Shown here: positions 40,499 to 48,646 of the stretch, one piece after another | How the letters are laid out: each line of letters starts with the position of its first letter | Position numbering within the stretch: position 1 is the stretch's first letter | From: UBA6256 sp050261335 | GTDB lineage: Bacteria > Bacillota > SHA-98 > UBA4971 | Length of the DNA: 64,000 nt | Direction: 5' to 3' | NCBI GenBank assembly: GCA_050261335.1 | Contig: JBLNDE010000041.1 | Location: 1-64,000, forward strand | Translations under genes and position numbers: made by a program | The notes under the pieces: generated by a model | What the model was told of the DNA's origin: nothing | The model's input: the letters and a program-made list of their open reading frames with translations, nothing else | Database searches by the model: none

Positions 40499-41854
40499 GT
40501 GGGGTCCACGTTCGAAAACCTGACGGCGCGGCTGCAGGAGACGTTCCGCAGGCTGCGCAGCAAAGGCAAGCTCAGCGAGCGTGATGTGGACGAGGCCCTG
40601 CGCGAGGTGCGCATAGCCCTTCTCGAGGCAGACGTGAACTTCAAGGTCGTCCGCGACTTCATCGCAAAGGTGCGCGAGCGGGCGTGCGGCCAGGAGGTAA
40701 CCGCAAGCCTCACCCCTGGCCAGCAGGTCATAAAGATAGTCAACTCCGAGCTCACCGAGCTCATGGGAGGCCGCGAGAGCAAGATTCAGTTCAGCCCGAG
40801 GCCTCCGACCGTCATAATGCTCGTGGGCCTTCAGGGATCCGGCAAGACCACCACCGCAGCCAAGCTCGCGAACGTCCTCAAGAGGCAGGGCAAGCACCCG
40901 ATTCTGGTCGCTGCCGACACCAGGCGCCCTGCCGCCATCCGCCAGCTTCAGGTGCTGGGCGAGAAGGTCGGGGTCGATGTGGTCGCGACGCGCGAGGGCG
41001 ACGACGCGGTCAGCGTTGCAGGGCAAGGGATGGCCCGGGCGTCGTCCATCGGCCGCGACGTGGTGATCATCGACACCGCCGGACGGCTCCATATAGACGA
41101 CGAACTCATGGATGAGCTTGCGCGGATGAAGGCTGAGACGAGCCCGTCCGAGGTGCTGCTGGTGGTGGACGCCATGACGGGCCAGGACGCCGTGAACGTC
41201 GCAGCCGCGTTCAATGAGCGGCTGGGGCTGACGGGCATCGTGCTGACCAAACTCGATGGCGACGCCCGCGGCGGCGCGGCGCTTTCGACGAAGGCCGTGA
41301 CGGGCAAGCCCGTGAAGTTCGTGGGGGTCGGCGAGAAGGTTGAGTCCCTTGAGCCGTTTTATCCCGACAGGATGGCATCGCGCATCCTCGGCATGGGGGA
41401 CGTCCTCAGCCTCATTGAGAAGGCAGAGGCGGCGTACGACGAGACAAAGGCCCGCAAGCTCGCCGAGAAGATCAGGACCAACGAGTTCACTCTGGAAGAT
41501 TTTGCGGACCAGCTCCGCCAGATGAGAAAGATCGGTCCTCTCGATGAGATACTGTCCATGATTCCCGGCATTGGGCGCATGCGGGGGGCCTCCGACTTCA
41601 AGGTCGATGAGGGCCAGCTCAAGCGCGTCGAGGCGATAGTATGCTCCATGACACCTGAGGAGAGAAGGAACCCGGCGATCATCGACGGCAGCCGGCGGAA
41701 GAGGATTGCCCGAGGGAGTGGCACGCGCATTCAGGACGTAAACAGCGTCCTGCGCCAGTTCGATCAGGTGAGAGATATGCTTCGGCAATTCGGGGGCGCC
41801 GAGAAAGCTGCCCATCGCGCTATGCGAAAAGGCGCATTCCCGTTTGTCAAATAG
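40499..41854 (+). CDS. ffh: Signal recognition particle protein Ffh
   Basis: SRP54 GTPase that binds signal peptides and 4.5S RNA. N domain FENLTARLQETFRRLRSKGK; G1 GLQGSGKTTTAAKL; DTRRPAAIRQL; G3 DTAGRLHID; G4 TKLDGDARGG; and the M domain with RGSGTRIQDVNSVLRQFDQV. The tail is short, without a Met-rich extension. The start is uncertain. GTG 40499 is the only standard codon nearby but touches the ribosome binding site AGGAGG (40494-40499). Aligned to relatives (MFENL...), the start falls at ACG 40508, six to eight bases from that site, so an ACG start is plausible. Confidence 0.95.
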   Translation: MGSTFENLTARLQETFRRLRSKGKLSERDVDEALREVRIALLEADVNFKVVRDFIAKVRERACGQEVTASLTPGQQVIKIVNSELTELMGGRESKIQFSPRPPTVIMLVGLQGSGKTTTAAKLANVLKRQGKHPILVAADTRRPAAIRQLQVLGEKVGVDVVATREGDDAVSVAGQGMARASSIGRDVVIIDTAGRLHIDDELMDELARMKAETSPSEVLLVVDAMTGQDAVNVAAAFNERLGLTGIVLTKLDGDARGGAALSTKAVTGKPVKFVGVGEKVESLEPFYPDRMASRILGMGDVLSLIEKAEAAYDETKARKLAEKIRTNEFTLEDFADQLRQMRKIGPLDEILSMIPGIGRMRGASDFKVDEGQLKRVEAIVCSMTPEERRNPAIIDGSRRKRIARGSGTRIQDVNSVLRQFDQVRDMLRQFGGAEKAAHRAMRKGAFPFVK

Positions 41855-41892
41855 ACGGGTCGGGGAAACCCGGCGACGGGAGGTGACACAAC

Positions 41893-42174
41893 TTGGCAGT
41901 AAGGATACGACTCTTGAGGACGGGGGCAAAGAAGCAGGCTTCTTACAGGATCGTTGTCGCCGACAGCCGCTACCCTCGGGACGGGCGGTTCATCGAGATC
42001 CTTGGCCATTACAACCCCAGGACGAGCCCCGAAACCCTGGAGGTCGACCGCGAGAAGGCCGCGGAGTGGCTGAAGAAGGGGGCTCTTCCGACGGATTCCG
42101 CGAAATCCCTGCTCGCGAGGGCGGGCGTCGATACGGCCGGGCAGGCCGCGTCTGGTGAGGCGAAAGCCATATGA
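41893..42174 (+). CDS. rpsP: 30S ribosomal protein S16
   Basis: A 93-residue small-subunit protein. MAVRIRLLRTGAKKQASYRI, then VVADSRYPRDGRFIE and LGHYNPRTSPE are family hallmarks. Start TTG 41893 follows GGGAGGTGA at eight bases. The stop overlaps khpA (ATGA). Part of the conserved run ffh-rpsP-khpA-rimM-trmD-rplS. Confidence 0.97.
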   Translation: MAVRIRLLRTGAKKQASYRIVVADSRYPRDGRFIEILGHYNPRTSPETLEVDREKAAEWLKKGALPTDSAKSLLARAGVDTAGQAASGEAKAI

Positions 42175-42401
42175 GGCAACTTGTGGAGTTCATCGCCAGG
42201 AACCTCGTGGATAATCCGGATGGCGTGAAAGTGGCGGACGTCTCGGGCGCCGAGGGGTACACTGTGTACGAGGTGTCCTGCGATCCCGAAGAAAAGGGGA
42301 AGCTCATCGGGAGGTCCGGCAGGACTGCGAAGGCCATGAGGATGCTCGTGAGATCCGTCGGGGCGCGGCAGGGCAAGAAGGCTACCGTGGAGATCGTGTG
42401 A
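42171..42401 (+). CDS. khpA: KH-domain RNA-binding protein KhpA
   Basis: A 76-residue single KH domain (YlqC) that binds RNA with KhpB/Jag. The GXXG loop is in LIGRSGRTAKAMRMLVRSV; the N-terminus LVEFIARNLVDNPD is typical. It sits between rpsP and rimM with 4-base overlaps on both sides. Confidence 0.94.
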   Translation: MRQLVEFIARNLVDNPDGVKVADVSGAEGYTVYEVSCDPEEKGKLIGRSGRTAKAMRMLVRSVGARQGKKATVEIV

Positions 42402-42940
42402 CCGTGCAGCCGAACATGACCTGTGAGTTCGTTGCGGTGGCCGAGGTGACCGCCCCCCAGGGGATCCGTGGCGAGGTCAGGGCCCTGCCTCTGACCGATT
42501 TCCCGGACCGGTTCAAACCGTCTCTGAGGCTCCGGGCCCGCACGGGCGATGGCGTCGCGGTCCTCGAGGTGGAAAGCGCACGACAGCACCGGGGTTTCGT
42601 GGTCATGAAGTTCGCGGGGGTAGACTCCGTGGACGACGCCGAGAGGTTGCGGGGGGCGATCCTTGAGGTTCCGAGGTCGGAGACGTGGCCGCTCGAGCCC
42701 GGGCGCTACTATTTCTACGAGATAGAGGGCCTCGACGTGGTCACCACGGAGGGCCGCCGCCTCGGGAAGGTGGCGCGTGTCGTCCGCGGCGTCGCCAACG
42801 ACATCTATGAGGTCAAGGTGAACGGGCCCGGCAGACGTCCGGGAAGGACGGTCCTGGTTCCGGCTGTACGTGAGATCGTAAAGAGCATAGATCTCGCGCG
42901 CGGCCGGATGACGATCGAGCTCATTCCCGGGCTGGAGTAG
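42398..42940 (+). CDS. rimM: 16S rRNA processing protein RimM
   Basis: A 180-residue 30S maturation factor acting on the S19-containing head. N-terminal RimM barrel (VAEVTAPQGIRGEVRALPLT, then DFPDRF) and C-terminal PRC barrel (YYFYEIEGLDVVTTEGRRLG, NDIYEV, VLVPAVREIVKSID). Start GTG 42398 overlaps the khpA stop (GTGTGA). Directly followed by trmD. Confidence 0.95.
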   Translation: MTVQPNMTCEFVAVAEVTAPQGIRGEVRALPLTDFPDRFKPSLRLRARTGDGVAVLEVESARQHRGFVVMKFAGVDSVDDAERLRGAILEVPRSETWPLEPGRYYFYEIEGLDVVTTEGRRLGKVARVVRGVANDIYEVKVNGPGRRPGRTVLVPAVREIVKSIDLARGRMTIELIPGLE

Positions 42941-43702
42941 GTGGCTGCGTTGAGGATCGATGTGCTCACCATATTCCCCCGGATGTTCTCCGGGCCGCTT
43001 TCCGAAAGCATCGTCGCGCGCGCCAGGGAACGCGGGCTCGTGGAGATCCACGTCCACGACATAAGGGAGTTCGCCCGGGACAAGCACAGGGTGACCGACG
43101 ATTACCCGTTCGGCGGAGGAGCCGGGATGGTCATGAAACCCGAGCCCATCTTCGCTGCTATTGAACGTGTGATGAGCGAGGGGCCTGGTTCCGCCCGGGT
43201 GATCCTGATGAGCCCGCAGGGGCGGGTGTTCACCCAGGAGACTGCGGTGCGGCTGGCGCGGGAGCGACGTCTCGTGCTGATATGTGGGCATTATGAGGGC
43301 GTGGACGAGCGCGTCAGGGAGGCGCTGGTCCACGAGGAGATGTCCATCGGGGATTACGTGTTGACCGGCGGCGAACTCCCTGCCATGGTCATCATCGATG
43401 CGCTGACGCGGCTTGTCCCGGGAGTGCTCGATGAGGATTCCGTAGCTGCCGAGTCGTTCACCAGTGGATTGCTGGATTACCCACAGTACACAAGGCCGCG
43501 TGAGTTCCGTGGCATGACCGTGCCGGAGGTGCTCGTCTCAGGTGATCACGAGAAGGTGAGGCTCTGGCGGCGAAAACAGGCGCTCGCGAGAACCCTCGAG
43601 AGGCGCCCGGATCTCATTCGTTCGGCGAGCCTTACCCCGGAGGACGAGCGGCTGCTCGAGGAGATAGAGCGGGAGAGGGCCGCCGCAGAAGGCCGATGTT
43701 GA
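42941..43702 (+). CDS. trmD: tRNA (guanine37-N1)-methyltransferase
   Basis: Methylates G37 of tRNAs read at CNN codons, preventing frameshifts (253 aa). The deep-knot SAM motifs are present: IDVLTIFPRMFSGPLSESI, then DDYPFGGGAGMVMKPEP, LICGHYEGVDERV, IGDYVLTGGELPAM and LLDYPQYTRPREF. Start GTG 42941 abuts the rimM stop; TTG 42950 is an alternative with GTAGGTGG upstream. The rplS promoter overlaps its last bases. Confidence 0.97.
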   Translation: MAALRIDVLTIFPRMFSGPLSESIVARARERGLVEIHVHDIREFARDKHRVTDDYPFGGGAGMVMKPEPIFAAIERVMSEGPGSARVILMSPQGRVFTQETAVRLARERRLVLICGHYEGVDERVREALVHEEMSIGDYVLTGGELPAMVIIDALTRLVPGVLDEDSVAAESFTSGLLDYPQYTRPREFRGMTVPEVLVSGDHEKVRLWRRKQALARTLERRPDLIRSASLTPEDERLLEEIERERAAAEGRC

Positions 43703-43727
43703 ACGTCGCCGAATCCGTGTGATATAA
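43698..43727 (+). promoter_or_regulatory. rplS promoter and short leader
   Basis: TTGAAC (43698-43703) and TATAAT (43722-43727) with an 18-base spacer; an upstream TG gives an extended -10. The leader of about 65 nt contains the palindrome GCAAGGCGCCTTGC (about 43754-43767), which might be an autoregulatory L19-type leader; I cannot confirm that. Confidence 0.8.
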
Positions 43728-43797
43728 TCACCGTTGTCGAATGAACGCAGGCTGCAAGGCGCCTTGCGCGTCCACTCTGGAGGGAGGATCCCGGACG

Positions 43798-44145
43798 ATG
43801 AACATCATGGATACTATAGAGCGCGAGCAGATGCGCGAGGACATTCCGCCGTTTAGACCGGGCGACACCGTGAGGGTCCATGTAAAGGTCGTCGAGGGCG
43901 GCAGAGAGAGGATCCAGGTATTCGAGGGCGTGGTGATCGCCCGCAGGGGAACACAGATCCGCGAAACGTTCACCGTGCGCAAGGTGTCTGCGGGCATAGG
44001 GGTCGAGCGGACATTCCCGTTGCATTCGCCGAGGGTCGGCAAGATCGAGGTCGTGCGCGAAGGCAAGGTAAGGCGCGCAAAGCTGTACTATCTCAGGGAG
44101 CGCGTCGGGAAGGCTGCCAGGGTAAAGGAAGCAGACAGGAAGTGA
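43798..44145 (+). CDS. rplS: 50S ribosomal protein L19
   Basis: A 115-residue protein at the 30S-50S interface. FRPGDTVRVHVKVVEGGRER, then IQVFEGVVIARRG and GVERTFPLHSPRVGKIEVV are typical. Start ATG 43798 (MNIMDTIEREQ) follows GGAGGGAGG; the in-frame ATG at 43741 lies in the leader and is rejected. The stop overlaps the lepB start (GTGA). Confidence 0.96.
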   Translation: MNIMDTIEREQMREDIPPFRPGDTVRVHVKVVEGGRERIQVFEGVVIARRGTQIRETFTVRKVSAGIGVERTFPLHSPRVGKIEVVREGKVRRAKLYYLRERVGKAARVKEADRK

Positions 44146-45059
44146 CCCCCGAGATGGGCCATATCGATGATGACGCCCCGGAAGGCTCCCGCGTGGTCGC
44201 TCCAGGGGAACCGGTCGAGGGAAATGGAGATCACGAGGGCGAGGGCGGGGGCTGTCCCGGTGGGTTCGCCGAAGCGATACAGCCCCGCGATGCCCGCTGC
44301 GGCGACTTTGCGGGGCACGAGGCGGCTTCTGAAGGCGACCAGGGGCGTGTTGACGTGCCGACTTGTGACCGATGCGCCGGAGGGCCTGAATGCACAGGGC
44401 AATATGGTTGCGACTGCGAGGCTGAGGCGGGCGGGCCCCCGGCCGGGGCGTGCCGTGGCACGGCTCCTCTCGAGCCTGCGCCACCCGTGGCAAGGCCCCT
44501 AATCTCGGCTGCGCTGAGATCCGAGATCCTTGAGTACGTCCAGGCGTTCGCCATCGCCATCGTGCTCGCGGCTTTCATCATCACGTTCATCGCCCAGTCC
44601 TTCGTGGTCGAGGGATCGAGCATGGAGCCCAGTCTGCACAACCGCGAGAGGCTGCTCGTGAACAAGCTGGTGTACCGCTTCGAGGAGCCACACAGGGGCG
44701 ATGTGGTGGTGTTCAGATATCCGGCCAACCCGAAGCGAAAGTTCATCAAGCGCATCATCGGAGTGCCAGGCGACATCGTTGAGGTGCGTGACGGGCATGT
44801 CATCTTGAACGGCCAGATCCTGGATGAGGACTACACCATGGATCTCACGTTCGGCAGCTTCGGTCCGGAGGTCGTTCCCCCCGGCCGCTACTTCGTGCTC
44901 GGAGACAACCGCAACAACAGCGACGACTCGCGCTATCCTGACGTGGGGTTCGTCCCGAGGTCCAACATTGTCGGGAAGGCGTTCGTTACATGGTGGCCGC
45001 CCGGGGAGATCGGGCTGGTTCGAACGCCGAGCATCGGGGCTGGAACTGTAGGGCAATGA
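44142..45059 (+). CDS. lepB: Signal peptidase I with long Cys-rich N-terminal extension
   Basis: Membrane serine protease that removes signal peptides (305 aa). The catalytic Ser is in VVEGSSMEPSLHNRE and the catalytic Lys in NPKRKFIKRIIGVPGD; the GDNRNNSDDSR box is present. The single membrane helix AFAIAIVLAAFIITFIAQSF is near residues 135-155. Before it lies an unusual extension of about 120 residues, acidic and Gly/Cys-rich (CDRCAGGPECTGQYGCDCEA). GTG 44142 overlaps the rplS stop and has AGGA upstream. A shorter protein from GTG 44487 would have normal length but no ribosome binding site. Confidence 0.92.
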   Translation: MTPEMGHIDDDAPEGSRVVAPGEPVEGNGDHEGEGGGCPGGFAEAIQPRDARCGDFAGHEAASEGDQGRVDVPTCDRCAGGPECTGQYGCDCEAEAGGPPAGACRGTAPLEPAPPVARPLISAALRSEILEYVQAFAIAIVLAAFIITFIAQSFVVEGSSMEPSLHNRERLLVNKLVYRFEEPHRGDVVVFRYPANPKRKFIKRIIGVPGDIVEVRDGHVILNGQILDEDYTMDLTFGSFGPEVVPPGRYFVLGDNRNNSDDSRYPDVGFVPRSNIVGKAFVTWWPPGEIGLVRTPSIGAGTVGQ

Positions 45060-45922
45060 TGCTTTCATGGTTTCCCGGTCACATGGCCAAAGCCAGGCAG
45101 GCTATCAAACGGAGCCTGGCAGGGATAGACGTGGTCGTAGAGGTCCTGGACGCGCGGATCCCCGACACGAGCAGGAACCCGGAGATCGCGTGGATCGTCG
45201 GGGAGAGGGCGAAGATCGTCGTCCTGGCCAAGGAGGATCTCGCGAGCCCCGATGAGACGCGAAAATGGCTTGCTGCGCTCCGCGCACGCGAGCCGTTTTG
45301 CTATGCCGTGAACGCCGAGACCGGGGAGGGCGTTGAAGCGGTCGTGGAGGCGTGCTCCTCGGTGGCAGGCCAGATCATGCTGAGGCTCGCATCGAGAGGG
45401 CGGAGGATGCGCGCCGTGAGAGCCATGGTCGTCGGCATTCCCAACGTGGGCAAGTCATCGCTGGTGAACAGGATAGCCGGGCGGAGGTCGGCCAAGACGG
45501 GCGCGAGGCCCGGGATCACCCGGGGCAAGCAGTGGATAACAGTGGGCAGGGGCATAGAGCTCCTCGACACTCCAGGGGTCCTCTGGCCGCGCGCTGACGA
45601 CCCAGGCGCCATGCTCAAGCTGGCCGCGACGGGCGCCATCAGCGATGAGACCTTCGACCCTGCGGATGTGGCCGAGCGTCTGCTCGACATCCTTCGTGAG
45701 AGGGCGCCGGACGCTGTCGCGTCCCGCCTCAAACTCGAGGGCGTCCAAGCGGTAGGCGGGCGGGAGCTGCTCGAACTGGTTGGCAGGAAGCGCGGCTGTC
45801 TCGGGCCCGGTGGAGTGGTGGATCTCTCCCGAGCGGGTGTAGTGGTGCTGTCGGACTTCCGCAAGGGATTTCTGGGACGGGTCACCCTCGACCTGGCGCC
45901 GCGAGGCGGTGAGACCACGTGA
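45056..45922 (+). CDS. rbgA: Ribosome biogenesis GTPase RbgA
   Basis: Circularly permuted GTPase needed for late 50S assembly (288 aa). N-terminus WFPGHMAKARQAIKRSL; G1 GIPNVGKSSLVNRIAG; G2 GITRGKQ; G3 LLDTPGVLWPR. The G4 motif, normally NKxD, reads AKED in VVLAKEDLASPDE. The C-terminal helical domain begins near residue 200. Start ATG 45056 (or 45059) overlaps the lepB stop. It follows rplS-lepB as in Bacillus (ylqF). Confidence 0.93.
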   Translation: MMLSWFPGHMAKARQAIKRSLAGIDVVVEVLDARIPDTSRNPEIAWIVGERAKIVVLAKEDLASPDETRKWLAALRAREPFCYAVNAETGEGVEAVVEACSSVAGQIMLRLASRGRRMRAVRAMVVGIPNVGKSSLVNRIAGRRSAKTGARPGITRGKQWITVGRGIELLDTPGVLWPRADDPGAMLKLAATGAISDETFDPADVAERLLDILRERAPDAVASRLKLEGVQAVGGRELLELVGRKRGCLGPGGVVDLSRAGVVVLSDFRKGFLGRVTLDLAPRGGETT

Positions 45923-46584
45923 TCCCCGTGGCAGCGGTCACATCGTGCCATGGGGAGCGCCTCCTCGGCTACGAACGGCGCCTGTGGGAACAGGGGTACG
46001 TGGCGGTGGCCGGGATCGACGAGGCGGGCCGCGGGTCTCTCCTCGCCTCGGTGGTCGCCGCGGCGGTGGTGTTCAGGCCCGGATCCATCGTCGACGGCGT
46101 CCGCGACTCGAAGACGCTATCGCCGAAGCGGCGGGAGGCCCTTTACGATGTCATCATGGAGACCGCACTGGCCGTCGGAACCGGATCGGTGGACGCGAAG
46201 ACCATAGACCGCATCAACATAAAGCAGGCTGCCAGGCTTGCCATGAAGAGGGCTGTCGATAGCCTCAGCGTCCTGCCGGACTATCTCCTCGTTGACGCCG
46301 AGGTTGTGCCTGCGTCCATTCCCCAGAGCGCCGTCATTCACGGGGACGGACTCTCCCAGGCGATAGCTGCGGCATCCATCGTTGCGAAGGTTACAAGGGA
46401 CAGGATGTGCGAGATCTGGGATGCCGAGTATCCTGAGTACCGAATCAGGGCCCACAAGGGGTACTGTACGCGGGAACATGTAGCGGCGATCCTGAAGCAC
46501 GGGCCGTGTCCGCTGCACAGAAAAACGTTCCTCCGGAGAATCCTCGTAGAGCAGCCCAGCCTGGGTCCGCATCTCGGGTTATAA
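45919..46584 (+). CDS. rnhB: Ribonuclease HII
   Basis: Cleaves RNA in RNA-DNA hybrids and at single ribonucleotides (221 aa). Acidic residues in AGIDEAGRGSLLASVVAAAV, VRDSKTLSPKRREALY, LLVDAEV and IAAASIVAKVTRDRMCE; the C-terminal HKGYCTREHVAAILKHGPCP is typical. Start GTG 45919 overlaps rbgA by four bases. The next 93 bases hold two small hairpins, CCTGC/GCAGG near 46600-46617 and the yraN hairpin. Confidence 0.95.
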   Translation: MIPVAAVTSCHGERLLGYERRLWEQGYVAVAGIDEAGRGSLLASVVAAAVVFRPGSIVDGVRDSKTLSPKRREALYDVIMETALAVGTGSVDAKTIDRINIKQAARLAMKRAVDSLSVLPDYLLVDAEVVPASIPQSAVIHGDGLSQAIAAASIVAKVTRDRMCEIWDAEYPEYRIRAHKGYCTREHVAAILKHGPCPLHRKTFLRRILVEQPSLGPHLGL

Positions 46585-46641
46585 CATTATTTCCCATTGC
46601 CTGCTGACATATGGCAGGAAAACCCACACCGGTAGAGAAAT

Positions 46642-46670
46642 ACCCCTCTGGGAATCGATGGTAGAGGGGT
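46642..46670 (+). promoter_or_regulatory. Hairpin that masks the yraN ribosome binding site
   Basis: ACCCCTCT (46642-46649) is the exact complement of AGAGGGGT (46663-46670), the only ribosome binding site of yraN, with a 13-nt loop. The 8-bp stem would hide the site in the mRNA and could limit or regulate translation. Confidence 0.55.
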
Positions 46671-46677
46671 GTGCTCG

Positions 46678-47049
46678 TTGTACGTGAATCGCAGGGAGAC
46701 AGGAGCTGCGGGCGAAGATATCGCGGCGAGATGTCTCGAGTCGAATGGCTTCGAGATACTCGAGCGCAATTTCCGTTGGAGGGCGGGGGAGATCGACATA
46801 GTTGCGCGGGACGGGGCAACTCTCGTCTTTGTCGAAGTAAAGGCCAGAAGGCCGGGTCCGTTCGGGGCGGCCGCGGAGCAGATCACGGCGAGGAAACGGC
46901 GGCGTATCGTGAGGACGGCGCTCGCATACATGGCCGGCCGGGGGATCTCGGGGGCCGAGTGCAGGTTCGACGTGGTGGCCGTGGACCTCCCTCCCTCGGG
47001 TGCTCCTGTCGCACGTCTCATAAAGGGCGCCTTCGACTGCTGGAGGTGA
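46678..47049 (+). CDS. UPF0102 (YraN) family protein
   Basis: A 123-residue nuclease-fold protein of unknown role. The restriction-endonuclease-like core is visible: AGEDIAARCLESNGFEILER, FRWRAGEIDIVARDGATLVFVEV (shown by its E, D and EVK residues) and KARRPGPFG. Start TTG 46678 follows AGAGGGGT at seven bases; GTG 46669 overlaps that site. Next to rnhB, as in many bacteria, and directly before comM. Confidence 0.9.
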   Translation: MYVNRRETGAAGEDIAARCLESNGFEILERNFRWRAGEIDIVARDGATLVFVEVKARRPGPFGAAAEQITARKRRRIVRTALAYMAGRGISGAECRFDVVAVDLPPSGAPVARLIKGAFDCWR

Positions 47050-47054
47050 TGCCT

Positions 47055-48584
47055 TTGCTTGCGAAAGTGCCCGGTGGAGCCGTCCTCGGCATAGATGGCT
47101 ATCCTGTGTGCGTCGAGGTGGATGTGTCTGCGGGGCTCCCGTCCTTCGAGGTCGTGGGGTTGCCCGACGCCGCCATCCGCGAGGCCAGGGAGCGGGTGAG
47201 GGCCGCCCTGAGGAACTCCGGGTTCGAGTTTCCCCTTCGCAGGATCACCGTCAACCTTGCTCCCGCCATGATTCGTAAGGAGGGAGCATGCTTCGACCTT
47301 GCCATCGCCCTCGGTATCCTGGCGGCGACCGGTGAGATCAGCCCTTCCGCCGTGGAAGACTGCATGTTCGCAGGTGAACTCTCTCTTGACGGGCAGGTGC
47401 GGGGAACGTCTGGGGTGCTGTCCATCGCCCTTGCTGCGAAGTCCGCGGGGTTCACCACCATGATGGTCGCTAATGAGAACGCAGGTGAGGCGGCGCTCGT
47501 GGACGGGATCGACGTCTACGGGGTGAGCACGCTTGCCGAGGCTGTGGGCCATCTCTCGGGCGCCCTGCGCATGAACAAGGCCCCTGCGACGAAGGGTTTC
47601 CCGGACGCAACGCCAGAGACCGGGCATGACCTGGACTTCGAGGACGTCCTGGGCCAGGAGCACGCCAGGCGGGCCCTCGAGGTGGCCGCAGCCGGAGGAC
47701 ACAACGTGTTGATGGTCGGGCCTCCGGGGGCAGGGAAGACCATGCTTGCTCGGCGCATGCCTTCGATCCTGCCCCCGCTTACGTGGGAGGAGGCTCTCGA
47801 AGTTACCAGGGTCTACAGCGCGGCGGGGCTCCTCCCTACGGGCAGCAGCGTCGTGTCGACGAGGCCGTTCAGAAACCCGCACCATACCATATCGGCACCG
47901 GGCCTGATAGGCGGGGGGCGCGTGCCCAGACCCGGGGAGATTTCCCTGGCACATCGGGGCGTCCTCTTCCTCGACGAGATTCCGGAGTTCGCAGGGCATG
48001 CCCTCGAGGCGCTCCGGCAGCCCCTGGAGGACGGGTTCGTCACGGTCTCAAGGGCAGGCGGCATGGCAACGTTTCCCGCAAGGTTCATGCTGGTGGCAGC
48101 GATGAATCCATGTCCGTGCGGCCGAGGAGGCGCGCACTCGGGCGCATGTACGTGCACCCCGCCCACCGTGCGGAAGTACCTCGCCCGCCTCTCCGGCCCG
48201 CTCCTCGACAGGATCGATCTGCACATCCACGTTCGGAAGGTGGACGTGAACGAGCTCGAGCAGGGGCGATCCCGGGAGACCTCCGCCGAGATCCGCGAGA
48301 GAGTGATGAGGGCAAGGCGGATTCAGCAGGCACGGTTCGCAGGGCTTCCTGTCAGGACCAACGCGGAGATGCGCCCGGCCGAGATCCGCGCTTTCTGCCG
48401 GATGTCCAGGGACGCAAGGACATTGCTCTACACAGCCTGCGCCAGGCTGGGGCTGTCGGCCCGCGCCCACGCGAGGGTGCTCAAAGTAGCGAGGACCATC
48501 GCCGACCTGGAGGGTGGCGACCTTGTGCAGGACCAGCACATAAGCGAGGCCGTGAGCTACAGGGCGTTCTCACTTCGTGAGTAG
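47055..48584 (+). CDS. ComM/YifB-type AAA+ Mg chelatase-like protein
   Basis: A 509-residue AAA+ ATPase; the ComM group are helicases that aid branch migration during integration of foreign DNA. The N-terminal Lon-protease-like fold is GLPSFEVVGLPDAAIREARE, then RRITVNLAPA. Walker A GPPGAGKTMLARRMPSILPP, Walker B HRGVLFLDEIPEF, and a zinc-type CPCGRGGAHSGACTC. Start TTG 47055 (MLAKVPGG) is chosen because GGAGGTGA (47042-47049) precedes it and relatives begin MLAKV. dprA, another DNA-uptake gene, follows. Confidence 0.93.
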   Translation: MLAKVPGGAVLGIDGYPVCVEVDVSAGLPSFEVVGLPDAAIREARERVRAALRNSGFEFPLRRITVNLAPAMIRKEGACFDLAIALGILAATGEISPSAVEDCMFAGELSLDGQVRGTSGVLSIALAAKSAGFTTMMVANENAGEAALVDGIDVYGVSTLAEAVGHLSGALRMNKAPATKGFPDATPETGHDLDFEDVLGQEHARRALEVAAAGGHNVLMVGPPGAGKTMLARRMPSILPPLTWEEALEVTRVYSAAGLLPTGSSVVSTRPFRNPHHTISAPGLIGGGRVPRPGEISLAHRGVLFLDEIPEFAGHALEALRQPLEDGFVTVSRAGGMATFPARFMLVAAMNPCPCGRGGAHSGACTCTPPTVRKYLARLSGPLLDRIDLHIHVRKVDVNELEQGRSRETSAEIRERVMRARRIQQARFAGLPVRTNAEMRPAEIRAFCRMSRDARTLLYTACARLGLSARAHARVLKVARTIADLEGGDLVQDQHISEAVSYRAFSLRE

Positions 48585-48646
48585 ACCGCGGCGCCTCGGG
48601 GCGACTCCGAGACGACCGCCGAGACGACCGCCAGGATGATCGTTAT

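Noticed and set aside
44142..44502. Separate small gene between rplS and lepB
   Set aside because: The frame is continuous with lepB and no start with a ribosome binding site occurs near the membrane helix, so I keep it as an extension of lepB.
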